A stretch of 64,000 bases of DNA from positions 19,770,610-19,834,609 of the forward strand of contig JANJXV010000025.1 in the NCBI GenBank assembly GCA_024803745.1, written 5' to 3'. The DNA is from Megascapheus bottae. Lineage: Eukaryota > Chordata > Mammalia > Rodentia > Geomyidae. Both the position numbers and the translations under genes were made by a program. Below, piece by piece: positions 44,572-54,445 of the stretch (its first letter is position 1; each line of letters opens with the position of its first letter). The notes beneath the pieces were generated by a model that saw only the letters and a list, made by a program, of their open reading frames with translations, made no database searches and had not been told where the DNA came from.

Positions 44572-44640
44572 TGAGAATTGAACTCAGGGCTTCATGCTTG
44601 CTAGGCAGGTGCTCTACCACTTGAGTCAAGCTTCAGTCCT
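44572..44640 (-). mobile_element. ID-like SINE fragment
   Basis: 'gaattgaactcagggcttca' and GGTGCTCTACCACTTGAGTC are antisense ID A- and B-box regions. The GA/TA microsatellite beside it occupies the position of its tail. Confidence 0.75.
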
Positions 44641-44795
44641 GTATTTCTAGCTTACATATATGGTTATCTTTAATTATAGAGTATAATGATATAATATCTA
44701 TATAAATATTAATGGGTATAATATATTTTTTGTGTTATAATGTACTTCAAACTCTACAGCAATTTATAACAAGCCATATATAATAGCCTCAATCC

Positions 44796-44798
<3 letters not shown>

Positions 44799-44851
<53 letters not shown>

Positions 44852-44868
44852 TGTGTGTGCATGTGTGT
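44799..44868 (+). repeat. (TG)n microsatellite
   Basis: About 33 TG units with a TA interruption. Confidence 0.98.
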
Positions 44869-45079
44869 AGACTGGCTGAGAAGAGAAACAAGAAGGCAAG
44901 TTCTTGTTCTTGATGGTTGTCATCATCAGTGCTGGGTGGGTCAGCCATCTAGTTCTAGTTCTTAGAAGATGAGAGGGAGGGTGTGGGAGGTTCAGGCTTG
45001 GACATGGAGCTACTGGGGATGGAAGGCTTTCATAGTTTTAACAACTGCTGTGACCACATTTATATTCCTGCTTACATAT

Positions 45080-45490
45080 TGGTTTTGCTGTCTGTCCCCA
45101 GTCACATTTGAAAACCCTAAGAGTGTCATTTCCTGAACCACGAAGTGGACTCCACAGAGCAGAATCTTTTGGAATCTTTATTGAAACTGCATCCCTGACC
45201 CGAATCTGATCATGGCAATGTTTCCTGCAGCTTGGCAACCTTTAGGAGAACTCACCGAGTTCTGTAGAAAACTTGGTATAATTAGTTGCTAATAACCAGA
45301 GCCAGATTCCTGGGTGCAAATTGTTTCCCTATCGATCTCTACCTGCACTGTCAGCACTCTGGAGAGATTGAACTTTAAGTGCTTAATTCAGCCCCATTCA
45401 ACTGATAATTTTGGTCTTGTCCTCCAAACAAAAACACCCTTTGTTTATTTTTCTTTTTTTTCTTCCTACAAGTAATAAAGTCAGTCCACT
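45080..45490. promoter_or_regulatory. Candidate conserved non-coding element
   Basis: Repeat-free, with retained CpGs (GACCCGAATC, CACCGAGTTC, CTATCGATCTC) and TATAATTAGTTGCTAATAACC. A CTGTCCCCAG acceptor-like site at 45100 opens a 35-codon frame, but no protein was recognised. Regulatory role is inferred. Confidence 0.3.
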
Positions 45491-46129
45491 TCCTCCTTCT
45501 TCAGCTCAAACCCAGTCTGCTCTGTAATCAATATGTTTGGAAATGTCAATGTATTCCAGACAGAGCAGCTGAGAGGGGTTGGGGAGGGGATGATTGGGAG
45601 CTGGCAGAAAGATGTCTGTCTGGCATCTCTAGGTAAACAGGTTGCCTAGTAAATTGAATCAGGGCAAATCCCCAACTATATCAAATCTCTGAGCATCCAT
45701 GCCTGGACACATGGTGTTAGGCAAGGCCTTTCAGATGTGGTTGACATAAATGTATATCTAACATGTTCACTTTTACCCCTTAACTGCACAGCAAATGGCT
45801 AAGTTTTCAGCTCTTTTCAAAGTTCTCAAGGAAACTATATAAGACTCTGCCTATCCTAAGACCGCCCCAAATTGCTCTCCCTGAGCATCTCCTCATCCAT
45901 GAGATTGGAAGTGTGTGGGGCCACTGGAGAGCTGAGATGGGGAGACTCAGAGCTAGCCATTGGTCATAACCAGTGTTGAAAGCGGGACAGTTACACACCC
46001 AAATCTCAGCCAGCTACAGGGCTTTTTATCCATTGAAGACTTGAATGGTACTTTTGAAGAATGAGGGGCCTGGGCTGACTTCAGAGGTAGTGGTGATGAT
46101 GATGATGTTGTCTACTGTATGCCACTAAC
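45491..46129. other. Unassigned sequence
   Basis: No recognised feature beyond a short (GAT)n run near 46093. Confidence 0.4.
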
Positions 46130-46245
46130 TTTAGGGTTAGTATTAATGAATTATTTCATTCTGGAGATGAGAAAATAAAACAAAGACTAAGTAAATGGTT
46201 TCAAGGTTACATGGATGATAAATAATGAGGTACCTTAGGAATTGC
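46130..46245 (-). mobile_element. MIR fragment
   Basis: 'attctggagatgagaaaata' and GGTTTCAAGGTTACATGGAT are antisense MIR core landmarks. Confidence 0.6.
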
Positions 46246-46258
46246 ACCTTTCTTACTT

Positions 46259-46260
<2 letters not shown>

Positions 46261-46317
<57 letters not shown>

Positions 46318-46447
46318 TCCCTCCCTCTCTCTCTCCTTCCCTCCCCCCTCTCTCTGTCTCTGTCTCTCTGTCTCTCTGTCTCTCTGTCTCTCTCTCTCTC
46401 TGTCTCTCTCTCTCTCTCTCTCTCGCTCACTCTGTGTGTGTGTGTGT
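46261..46447 (+). repeat. (CT)n - (CCCT)n - (TCTG)n - (TG)n compound microsatellite
   Basis: About 25 CT units, a CCCT block, TCTG-interrupted CT units, then TG units. Frames across it on either strand are artefacts. Confidence 0.98.
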
Positions 46448-46789
46448 AAAAATAAGTGTGTGATCTCTGTCTGCCTCATTCCCTTCTCCTCAGACAGGAA
46501 CCAAATCATGCCTCCTCAAAGGGTGGGAACAGTGTTTAAGTGCACTATGCTTTAAATGTGTTTAGTTACATTATGTCTTTCAAAACAGTGAATATTGTTA
46601 TTATCATTGTGGCTATTCCTCTGGTATGCATAAACATTTGCTTTCACACATTTCTAGCTTTAGCATATTTGCAAAACTTTATTTTTGTTTCTTGAATTTT
46701 GTTCTGAAAAACATGTAACATGAATTAAGGAAGGGCTCTGCATCTGCAGTCTGGTTTTGGAGGGGGCCTTATCTTGCTGGATTTTCTGG

Positions 46790-47065
46790 CTTGACGCATA
46801 CTCAGGATTTGAATTGATGGCCTGGGGCTTGATAAGCAGGTGCTTTACTACTTGAGCTGCATCCCTGGTTCTTTTGGGCTTTATTGTTTTCAATGAGATC
46901 TTGCCTTTTTTGTTCAGATCGGCCTTCCTTGAACTGTGATGCTTCTACTTCTTCATCCTGCATAACAGGGTTGGCAGGCATATACTTGGAATATTTTTGA
47001 AGAAAAGTCTCTCTTTTAGCCTAGGTTGACCTTGAATTATGATCATTTCATCATTGCCTCCCATT
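46790..47065 (-). mobile_element. Old ID-like + B1 SINE, antisense
   Basis: 'aggatttgaattgatggcct', GCAGGTGCTTTACTACTTGA (antisense ID), then antisense B1 blocks ending in TCATTGCCTCCCATTAACA. Highly diverged. Confidence 0.55.
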
Positions 47066-47124
47066 AACAAAGTAGGTTCTTAATGGATGTTTCTTCTTTC
47101 CTTTCTGTTCTTTCTTCCATTTTT

Positions 47125-47445
47125 TTAGTATTGAGGTTTGAACACAGGCCCTTGTGCTTGCTAGATGGATGCTCTATTACAGAACCATGCCTGTAGCTTT
47201 GTTTTTTGTTGGTTATATATTTTTAGGATGGAAATCTTGCTTTCATCTTGGGTGTACACGTGACTCACGTTACCTTAGGCTCCCAATAGATTCTGGGATC
47301 ACAAGAACATACTACCATGCCCAACTTTTTCTGTTTAGATAGCCTCATGGACTTTTCTGCCTGGACTAGCCTAGAGCTGCCATCCTCCAAATTTCACTCT
47401 TCCAATTAGCTAAGATTTCAGGCATGAGCCTTCAGTATCTGGTTT
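47125..47445 (-). mobile_element. Three-part SINE: B1 - B1 - ID-like, antisense
   Basis: Antisense ID ('attgaggtttgaacacaggc', GATGCTCTATTACAGAACCA), a first antisense B1 block (TCTGGGATCACAAGAACATA) and a second (CTAAGATTTCAGGCATGAGC). Confidence 0.75.
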
Positions 47446-47454
47446 ACATACACA

Positions 47455-47750
47455 TTTTTTGTTTGTTTTTCTCCCAAGAATCCCACCACTCTCTCACCCA
47501 CGAGATGTCATGCCCGGGAACCACCTCCTTGGTCGCCTCCTCTCTCTTCAGAAAGATGAAATTGTCAGCAAGGCAAGGTAAGGATTGATCAGGTGAGACA
47601 CCCAACAGCTGTCCTGAGAGCATCAATCCCCACCGCTGCTCCAGCTTGCCTCTGTGCTGGGTTTGTAATCTGCATTAGGAAAACATGGTCTGCTTGATTG
47701 CTCTGTAATAGACTTCCTCAATATTGGCACTTTCCTCCCTTTCTTCTAGT
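47455..47750 (+). other. Low-repeat block with a possible 99-bp exon
   Basis: A T-rich tract ending TTTTTCTCCCAAG (AG at 47477-47478) and a GGCAAGGTAAGG donor-type site (cut after 47577) bracket 99 bp, a multiple of three. Two of the three plus-strand frames are open across it, and it keeps three CpGs. The peptides (for example MPGNHLLGRLLSLQKDE from one frame) match nothing I recognise. The downstream part (47640-47720) is also repeat-free. It may be an orphan exon or just a conserved block. Confidence 0.3.
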
Positions 47751-47789
47751 TCTCTACGATATTTGTTTTTGTTTTCAATTTCAGTTGAA

Positions 47790-48200
47790 TTTAATTAGAT
47801 GCTTGTGATTTGGCACTGGGCTGGGCATGAGGAACCAGAGTGAAGGAAGACATAGACTCTGCCTACAAGAAAGTCAGGAAGCAAACATGTTAGCCCAAAT
47901 CCCAGACTTTGCGATAGCTATGCCAACATAAGTCTAGTGCAGAAAGAGGTTGAGTGGAATGAGTTCTGTTGGGTGTTTGGTGTGGGTGAACAGGGGTTCA
48001 CCAATCAAGTGAATTGTGGAGGAAGAGCACTGGAGAAGAGGAATGGCATTTGCAAAGGTGCAGTGGCAGGAGGTATGCAACATATTTGCCAGACAATATA
48101 ATTGGTTTTGTTTTATAAAGTGTACAGAGGGAAATAGGAGGAGATGGAGGGAAGGTTTTTACCAGGAAAGCAGGGGAAGAGAACATTTAAAAAAACTTGT
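47790..48200 (-). mobile_element. Ancient L2-like fragment
   Basis: GGCACTGGGCTGGGCATGAG, CATAGACTCTGCCTACAAGA and 'gcatttgcaaaggtgcagtg' follow antisense L2 order. Confidence 0.55.
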
Positions 48201-48369
48201 GGTTACTTATTAGAACTGCTTTTGTTTGCAAGTTATCCTTTATTGCTTGGTATGAGTCTGGAAATCCAGTGGTAAAATTGAATGTTTAGCTTCCATACAT
48301 CTATGTGAGGTAAAAAGGGATCTGTGAATGTGCTGAAGGAAGATGGAATCAGGGTGAAGGATAAACATG

Positions 48370-48520
48370 GAATTTTCTCTACTCCTTGATTTCAAGCAAG
48401 TATCTGAGGGTCTCTGTGAGCTGCAGGATGGAGAGAATCATGACTGCCTTCCTGAGAATCTGTGAGGCTAGGTGAGACAATGCCCAGTTCATGGGGTGCT
48501 GGAGATTTCAGCCCATCATC
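48370..48520 (+). mobile_element. MIR fragment
   Basis: TTTCAAGCAAGTATCTGAGG, 'gtctctgtgagctgcaggat' and GAATCTGTGAGGCTAGGTGA have the order of a degraded sense MIR. Confidence 0.5.
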
Positions 48521-48596
48521 AGCACTAGGGCTGCTTGCAATAAATCACAAAGAAGTGAATGGAAATTATGAAGACATATCACATGGTGCATGATGC

Positions 48597-48823
48597 ATCC
48601 AGGCTTGGTAGTTCAAGGCTATTTAATCCTTGATCATTGGAAGGCAGGCAAGAGGGGATTGAAGTTCTAGGTCAGCCTGGGAAAAACTAAGTTTGTGGGA
48701 CTCCATCTCAACCAATGGCTGGGCATGGTGGATTGCTTGATGATACCAGGAAGCAAGTAAGAGGATTGTAGCCTGGTTGACCTGGGCACAAAGCAAAGCC
48801 CTACCTTAAAAATAACCAATGGA
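48597..48823 (+). mobile_element. Three-part SINE, 5' portion (B1 - B1), split by a younger SINE
   Basis: Two B1-like heads (near 48600, and 'ctgggcatggtggattgctt' at 48719). The ID-like third part resumes after the inserted element at 49030. Confidence 0.78.
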
Positions 48824-49018
48824 GGGGCCAGGAGTTTGGCTGAGTGGTAGAGTGCTTGCCTAGCATGCACGAAGACCCGGGTTTGATTCCTCGGTACCAC
48901 ATACATAGAAAAAAGCCAGAACTGGTACTAAGGCTCAAGTGGTAGAGCTCTCGCCTTGAGAAAGTCCAAGGATAGTGCTCAGGCCCTGAGCTCAAGCCCA
49001 GGCCTGGCAAAAAAAAAG
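48824..49018 (+). mobile_element. IDL-Geo dimeric SINE nested in a three-part SINE
   Basis: Near-consensus copy with both left-half promoter boxes. The perfect 11-bp target duplication TAACCAATGGA is at 48813-48823 and 49019-49029. Confidence 0.97.
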
Positions 49019-49029
49019 TAACCAATGGA

Positions 49030-49118
49030 TAAAGGGACTAAGGGCATTGCTCAAGTGGTAAAGGGCCTGCCTAGTGAACATGAGGTCCTGAGTTCAAGCC
49101 CCAGTACAACCAAAAAAA
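49030..49118 (+). mobile_element. Three-part SINE, 3' portion (ID-like)
   Basis: 'cattgctcaagtggtaaagg' (A box) and TGAGTTCAAGCCCCAGTAC (B box), then an A tail. It continues the element interrupted at 48823. Confidence 0.85.
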
Positions 49119-49141
49119 CTAAAAACCTTCCTCCAGCCATT

Positions 49142-49159
49142 CCTTACTTTGCTTTTTAA
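49142..49159 (+). repeat. Target-site duplication of the inverted L1, left
   Basis: CCTTACTTTGCTTTTTAA is repeated at 49534-49551 with one C/T difference. Confidence 0.85.
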
Positions 49160-49533
49160 AATTTTTTATAATTCCTTTTTCACATATTTTTATTGTAATT
49201 AATAGAAGGGCTACATTATATTCACCAGATAGAAGGTGTATTACTTCACAAATATTGATATCCTTTCTCATGTCTTGGTCCCCATTTCCCCCCCCCCGCC
49301 CCTCATTTTGTTTTCCCCCTTCCCTATCTTATTTCAGATAAACAAATAAACATATATAGAGCAAAACCTAGATACATAAGGCCATATAGTATGACACTAG
49401 ATGAAAGGACTTCCAGGATATAGAAACAAAGGCCATATAATGAATTATCGTTGTCCTTAATGTATTATGTTATCTCTCATCTCTTTTGCTGTCCCTTGGT
49501 TATCTCATATTGTTACAGTATTTTACCTTGTTA
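49160..49533 (-). pseudogene. Twin-primed (5'-inverted) short L1 insertion
   Basis: The left part (49180-49358) is L1 3' UTR in the antisense direction and matches 13315-13490 closely. The right part (49359-49533) is the adjacent L1 segment in the opposite direction, the reverse complement of about 13500-13685. The junction is near 49359. No ORF is retained. An 18-bp target duplication encloses both halves, so this was one insertion event. Confidence 0.93.
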
Positions 49534-49551
49534 CCTTACTTTGTTTTTTAA
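49534..49551 (+). repeat. Target-site duplication of the inverted L1, right
   Basis: Partner of 49142-49159. Confidence 0.85.
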
Positions 49552-49559
49552 GAACATTT

Positions 49560-49945
49560 CTTCACCCCTTTTGATGATAAATGTCTGTGTCAAATTTACC
49601 CCCCAAAAAAGGCTTGAGGCAACTTGACATTATGACATTCCTGCACTAATAAACCTGAAGGTGTGACCTTGAGATTATTTTGGTAAATCTATTTACATAT
49701 TTCCCTCTCTCAGTGCCCCCCCCAAACATCCCATATTACACCACAGGACTATTTCTACCTTTCCATTGTAATAGTTATTTTAAGCTGTCTATATTAAAGC
49801 TGCTTTAAATATCTCGGCAGTGAACTCTGGCCTTTAGGGAAGGCAAAATAATTATTTCCCACACCAGTCTATGCAGAAGGCCCCTGGCGTCTGTTTCCTG
49901 GAAGCTTAGAAGGGAAACATGAAGCCCCAGGCTTTGTTAAAGTTG
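49560..49945. promoter_or_regulatory. Candidate conserved non-coding element
   Basis: Repeat-free AT-rich DNA with GTAATAGTTATTTTAAGC, AAATAATTATTTCCC and TTAAATATCTCGGCAG. Texture only; no coding frame. Confidence 0.25.
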
Positions 49946-50199
49946 TAGATTGTGCAGAATCTCAGGCCAAGGCGACTTTGGCTCCTGCATGTCAAGGAAG
50001 TCCCCATGTCCCCAAAGAGTGAGAGTCACACAAGTCATTTTGCTGGTGATTTCAGTGAAATTGATGGCAGTGAGTGAGCTGATGGCTGTTTGTCACAGAT
50101 GTTGGAGGCTGACTGACTTGTCTCACAGAAACAGCTCTCCAGAGTGGAGAAACATCCCTCGTGCAGTGTCACAGAGCCTGGAGTTGAGAGCCATTTACC

Positions 50200-50340
50200 T
50201 GACACTCAAGGGTGTGATCTCAATCCCTCAGCTCTCCTGCCTTGCAATCTTCATGCTGTGTGACCCTGTTCATAACCTCTCTGAGCATCTGTTTCTTGAC
50301 AATACCTACTATTTCCTCAGAGTACTCCTCTAGATGCTGA
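50200..50340 (+). mobile_element. MIR element
   Basis: 'catgctgtgtgaccctgttc' and ATAACCTCTCTGAGCATCTG are clear sense MIR core landmarks. Confidence 0.8.
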
Positions 50341-51399
50341 AGCTCTTATAGTGTCTACTTCCCTCATGGGTAGAAAATGCACAAACTTCCTCCAGCTTCT
50401 GCTCCTGTTTGCCTTCAGGACTGAACAGCCTGGTCACAGATGTCTTGCTATCCTGCTTTCCTCATTGGCCTGCACCATTCAGTCACCATGTCATTGCCTG
50501 GGTGTGAGGCCAGGACACCCAGATATGGAGCTGATTCAAGGGAGGGCTTCCTGCTCCCTACTTTGTTTGCTCCATTTTGAGATGAGCTCTCAGCTTTTTT
50601 TGTTTGTTTGTTTGTTTAATATCAGAGTAAATGAAAGTCAGTCAATCAGATCCAAAACAACTCAGGTCTCAATTTCAGCAGTATGTTCACAAGTAGCACA
50701 TTTGGCTCCATCAGTTACACCTTTTTCTACCCTTTAAAAATTTAAACACCTTCCTTCATTTACTTTCTTTATTTTAGAATTTTCAGCAGTCAATTTTCTT
50801 TTATCCACAGCCTTTGCCTTCGATGAGAAACTAATCAATAAGAAATTATATTTTTCGCTAGGCTTTTAAAAAGTAATGTAACCAACATATTTCTCTCTTG
50901 CTTATGACTTTATCGATTGTGAGATGGAAGCAGAAGTTGGTGGGGGGGGGAGGGCTTCGTGCGGCATTCTTGAGCCCTCCTTTCATTAAGCTCCAGCACT
51001 GGTTCTCATCCATTGCAGAATTCTCTACCAGTTGTCAACCATTTCAGGGGGAGTTTGTGTCATGTCAGCGACCTCGTATTTTAAATGGAAGCTCTGTTGG
51101 AAATGAATGGTGGCAGGGTTGTAATTAGCAACAAAGCCTGGGAAGGTGAGCTACGCCCTCAAATTCTACCTCAATCTTCTTTTTTCTTCTTTATTTTGCC
51201 AGTAGTTACTCTTACCTGGGCAATGCTGACTCACTTCTGGGTCCCAGCTATGCCAGCTATGCCATGTAGGAGACAAATGAGGGGGGGAGTTGCTTTTCTG
51301 AAAGACAAATTGCTATACGTGCAAGATGGAGGGATAAATACTAAGCAGCCAAAAAAAAACAGAGGGGAGCTGATAGGAGAGCTGTCATAGAGTCCATTA
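50341..51399. other. Unassigned; possible conserved block at 50750-50930
   Basis: No repeat recognised apart from TTTG units near 50600. The stretch 50750-50930 keeps CpGs (TTCGATGAG, TTTTCGCTAGG, TTATCGATTG) and is repeat-free. Frames of 128, 76 and 101 codons overlap but show no domains. Confidence 0.3.
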
Positions 51400-51603
51400 A
51401 GCCCCTGAACCCAGGGCCTCATACTTGCTCAGTTTTCACTCTGCCACTTGACCCTTGCCTCTAGCCCTGCATTCCACTGGTTATTTGGAGATAGAATCTT
51501 GAAGACTTTTCTGCTTAGTGTAGCCTCAAATTGTAATCCTCTAGATCTCACCCTCCTAGAGTATCCAGAATTCCAAAGCATGAGCGATTAGTGCCTGGCC
51601 GAA
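51400..51603 (-). mobile_element. Old ID-like + B1 SINE, antisense
   Basis: 'cctgaacccagggcctcata' with CTGCCACTTGACC (antisense ID), then 'tggttatttggagatagaat' and an antisense B1 head ending GAGCGATTAGTGCCTGGCC. Confidence 0.7.
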
Positions 51604-51611
51604 ATGATTTT

Positions 51612-52260
51612 TTTTTAAACTTCAGCATTCTTAGCCATAAAAGAAATGCAAATCAAATAAATATACATTGAAATGTTAGTCCACCCTTTGTCACAATGAC
51701 TGTCATCAAGAAAACAAATAACAAATGCTGGCTTGGATGCTAAGGAAAAGGAAGAGTTAGTTATTCACTACTTGTGGAGTATAAAGCGGTCCAACAATGA
51801 TGGAAGTATGGAGGTTCCTCAAATGTCTAAATATAGAAGTACTGTCTGATCCAGCCATAGCACTTCTGTGAAGAATCAGAGTCACCTTACTTTAGAGATG
51901 CCTGCATGCTGATGGTTCTCCTGACACTACTCCCAACATCCAAGTTACTGAATCAGACTAAGTTCCCACCAACCCCTGAATGGCTTCTTCAGCTGCAAGA
52001 AGAATGAGGGCATGTCATGTGCAGGAAGATGGATGGAAGTGTAGTTCTTCATGATATGTGGACAAACTAGTCTTACAAGACAAGAAAGTATTGTATGCTT
52101 ACTAGGAAGGGGGTAGAAGAGAAAAGAAAAGGCAGAGGGAGAAGATCAGTAGGAGAATGGAGAGGGGAATGTGGTCAAAGCACATTAAATCCATGTAGGA
52201 AAATGTCACGATGAAACCCCTTACTATGGACAGTTATCAGCAATAAAAATACTCCTATGA
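51612..52260 (+). pseudogene. Old L1 ORF2 C-terminal fragment
   Basis: 'aaaagaaatgcaaatcaaat', ATCAAGAAAACAAATAACAA with ATGCTGGCTTGGATGCTAAG, and GATCCAGCCATAGCACTTCT follow sense L1 ORF2 order to near its end. Many frame breaks. Confidence 0.8.
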
Positions 52261-52339
52261 GCCTTTCTCGCCCTCCTTCATATCCCCAAGTACTCATCTG
52301 CTGTTACAAAGAGATTATTATTTTTTTTTTACCTGCCCT

Positions 52340-52445
52340 TCTGTCTCCCTAGACCTTGAAGTCCTAAACACAAGGACCAGATCTAATTCATCTTTGTATC
52401 TTTAGTACCTGGCACAGAGTTGAGCACCTTGTAGGTAGAAACAAA
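52340..52445 (+). mobile_element. L2-like 3' end
   Basis: 'cttgaagtcctaaacacaag' and TCTTTAGTACCTGGCACAGA follow sense L2 3' order (GAATGTAAGCTCC…CCAGCACCTGGCACA). Confidence 0.7.
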
Positions 52446-53011
52446 GCTCTGGAAAAAGAGTGAAAGCTGAAAAGTTGTTTTGGTCTTTTGAGACTATAGC
52501 CTATTTACTGAAGAAATGCCCAACTATCTCTCCTGAACAGGAAGCAGGGCAGGGACAAGAGAAATGTGACATCTGCTGAGTGGGAGCCATGGGACAAGAG
52601 ACCAAATGAGGCACATGCTAGAGGGGGAAGCCCAAGATCCGGTCTGAGTGCTGGCCATGTCTGAGGAAGGAATACTCAGACTGTCATGTGGAAGGGGAGG
52701 GAGATCTAGTTGTGGGAAGTGCATGTGGGAACTTCCTGTGTGGAAGGAACTGTCTTTGCAGAAGCCACGGGGCACATGGTCATGGTTCTTTTGACCTGTG
52801 TGCAAGCTGAGGTTTCTGTTCAGGCCCTGTCTCAGGGAGGGAGGCCCAGCCTTCCACTTTGATGAGCCTCTTAGGTAGCACATGTTCACTTTCAAAGAGC
52901 AAGAATATGTTATAGAAAATTGAAATAAATAGCAAGTTTCCTCCTCAGGATGCAGAAAATTCTCTAGTTTATGCACCCAAATCTCACAGGACTCTGGAGT
53001 GTTTTGTTTCC
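52446..53011. other. Unassigned; longest non-repeat minus-strand frame
   Basis: A 150-codon minus-strand open frame spans 52524-52976. Its translation is rich in Ser/Pro/His without a recognised fold, and no splice or promoter context supports it. I treat it as chance. Confidence 0.4.
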
Positions 53012-53323
53012 TTTTTTTTTTTGTGTGGCCATATTTATGTTTGAACTAAGGGCTTCACACTTGTTAGTTAGGGGCTTTACTACTCCTCTGTGCTTTGGCT
53101 ATTTTTGAGATAGGGTCTTACTACTTAGTCTGGTTAGGACTGTGCTCTGTGTATTTAGGTTTCCTGTTGTGTCTAGGGTGATGGGTACATACCATTGTAA
53201 TCAGCTGTTGTTTGAGATGGAGCCCCTGAACTTATTGCCCAGGTTGGCCCAAACTTTAATCCTCCCAATTTCAGACTCCTTAAGAAGCTAGGATTATAGT
53301 AGGCATGAACCACAGAGCCCAAC
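53012..53323 (-). mobile_element. Three-part SINE: B1 - B1 - ID-like, antisense
   Basis: Antisense ID ('gtttgaactaagggcttcac', GGCTTTACTACTCCTCTG), first antisense B1 (TCTAGGGTGATGGGTACATA) and second (AAGCTAGGATTATAGTAGGC). Confidence 0.78.
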
Positions 53324-53524
53324 CTGGATTACCCTTAATCACTCTGTCTTACTGTGTGGGGTGTCTCTGCATATCAGCATTTTCTTCCCTGTAGACTGGT
53401 ATTTGCCATTGGGATCTCAGGTTTTGCTCCCACCCAAGTCTGCTTGTGAGAAGGTCCTTCATAATTTTACGTTGCTTGTCACTTTATCAACTTTTGACAC
53501 CTTCTTCCTGAGTTGTAAGAATTT

Positions 53525-53632
53525 CTCAGGTGGGTAGCTGGGATATACTTGGGAAACTGAGGCAGAAGAAATTAGAGTTCAAGGTCAACCTGGACTATGT
53601 CCTGAGATCTTGTTTTGAAACAAATTTCTACA
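53525..53632 (+). mobile_element. B1-like monomer
   Basis: 'tacttgggaaactgaggcag' with GTTCAAGGTCAACCTGGACT is B1/7SL-like. No ID or Geo unit follows. Confidence 0.65.
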
Positions 53633-54159
53633 TCCTGTGTGCATTCTGACCACTATTCCATTGGCTGTGACCAGGAAGGGTGCCCTGTGGCACCTATACT
53701 GTATGGCTATGTTGTGTCTCTGAGGAGGATGTGGGAGAGGAAGAAGTGAAGAACTGATGTACTCTCAGATGATCTGGGTAGACACTGAAGATGAAGAACA
53801 AGCTGATGGCCCAGTGTGTGCCCAGTCTTGTTATGCCTTTATACCTGAGTCATATCTACCACCTATGACTCAATGAGGGGCTGACACTTCTTCAACCTTA
53901 TACGAAGAACACCGAGACACAAAGAGGGAGTCAAACCTGGCTTCAGGTGTTGCTGCAACGAAATGCTAATTGCTGACCATATCTGGATTCCAACGTGAAG
54001 GAAAATGTCACTAAGCTAGTAGTCTGGGATCACATAGTCACAGGGATTCTTGAGGAAGTCACCTCTTCCTCACAACAGCTTGCAGCTACCCTGCTGTCCT
54101 TCTGTCCAGGAAAACAAACAAACAGCCCTTGCCTGTGTTGCTCCTCTACCATACTTGAT
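53633..54159. other. Unassigned sequence
   Basis: Possibly a trace of antisense MIR near 53890-53960. Otherwise unrecognised. Confidence 0.35.
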
Positions 54160-54445
54160 TTTCTTTCTCTCCCTGTCTTTGCTTGGTTAGGTTTGATGCA
54201 TCTTTCAAGTTCTGGCGTAGACATTGCTTCCTCAGGGATATCTTTCCTGGCTCCCTGAACAGAGTCAGGCTTACTTTATTTATTCTGACTCACAGCACCC
54301 TGTTCTTGTCCAATAAATTCTGTATCAGAAATTGTAATTTGTATTTTTGTGAAATTATCCTGCCTAGATGGTTAACCCTTTGGAAAAAACTTGTATCTGC
54401 CTGACACTTGGTTGGTGCCCAATGGTGATTAAATAAAAAATAAGT
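54160..54445 (+). mobile_element. L2 3' region
   Basis: 'gatatctttcctggctccct', AGAAATTGTAATTTGTATTT and 'gcctgacacttggttggtgc' then AATGGTGATTAAATAAA follow sense L2 to its end. Confidence 0.7.

Larger units (their letters stand above)
43801..44740. repeat. AT-rich low-complexity island
   Basis: Roughly 900 bp dominated by TATA, ATAACTATA and TATAATATA strings with many self-complementary pieces. A SINE (43977), a pure (TA)n run and an ID fragment are embedded in it. Confidence 0.8.

Noticed and set aside
46143..46509. Arg-Glu-rich and Ser-Leu-rich frames
   Set aside because: CT/GA microsatellite translated in six frames.
52524..52976. 150-codon minus-strand frame
   Set aside because: No domain, no codon-like pattern, no promoter or splice context; length is possible by chance in 64 kb of mammalian DNA.
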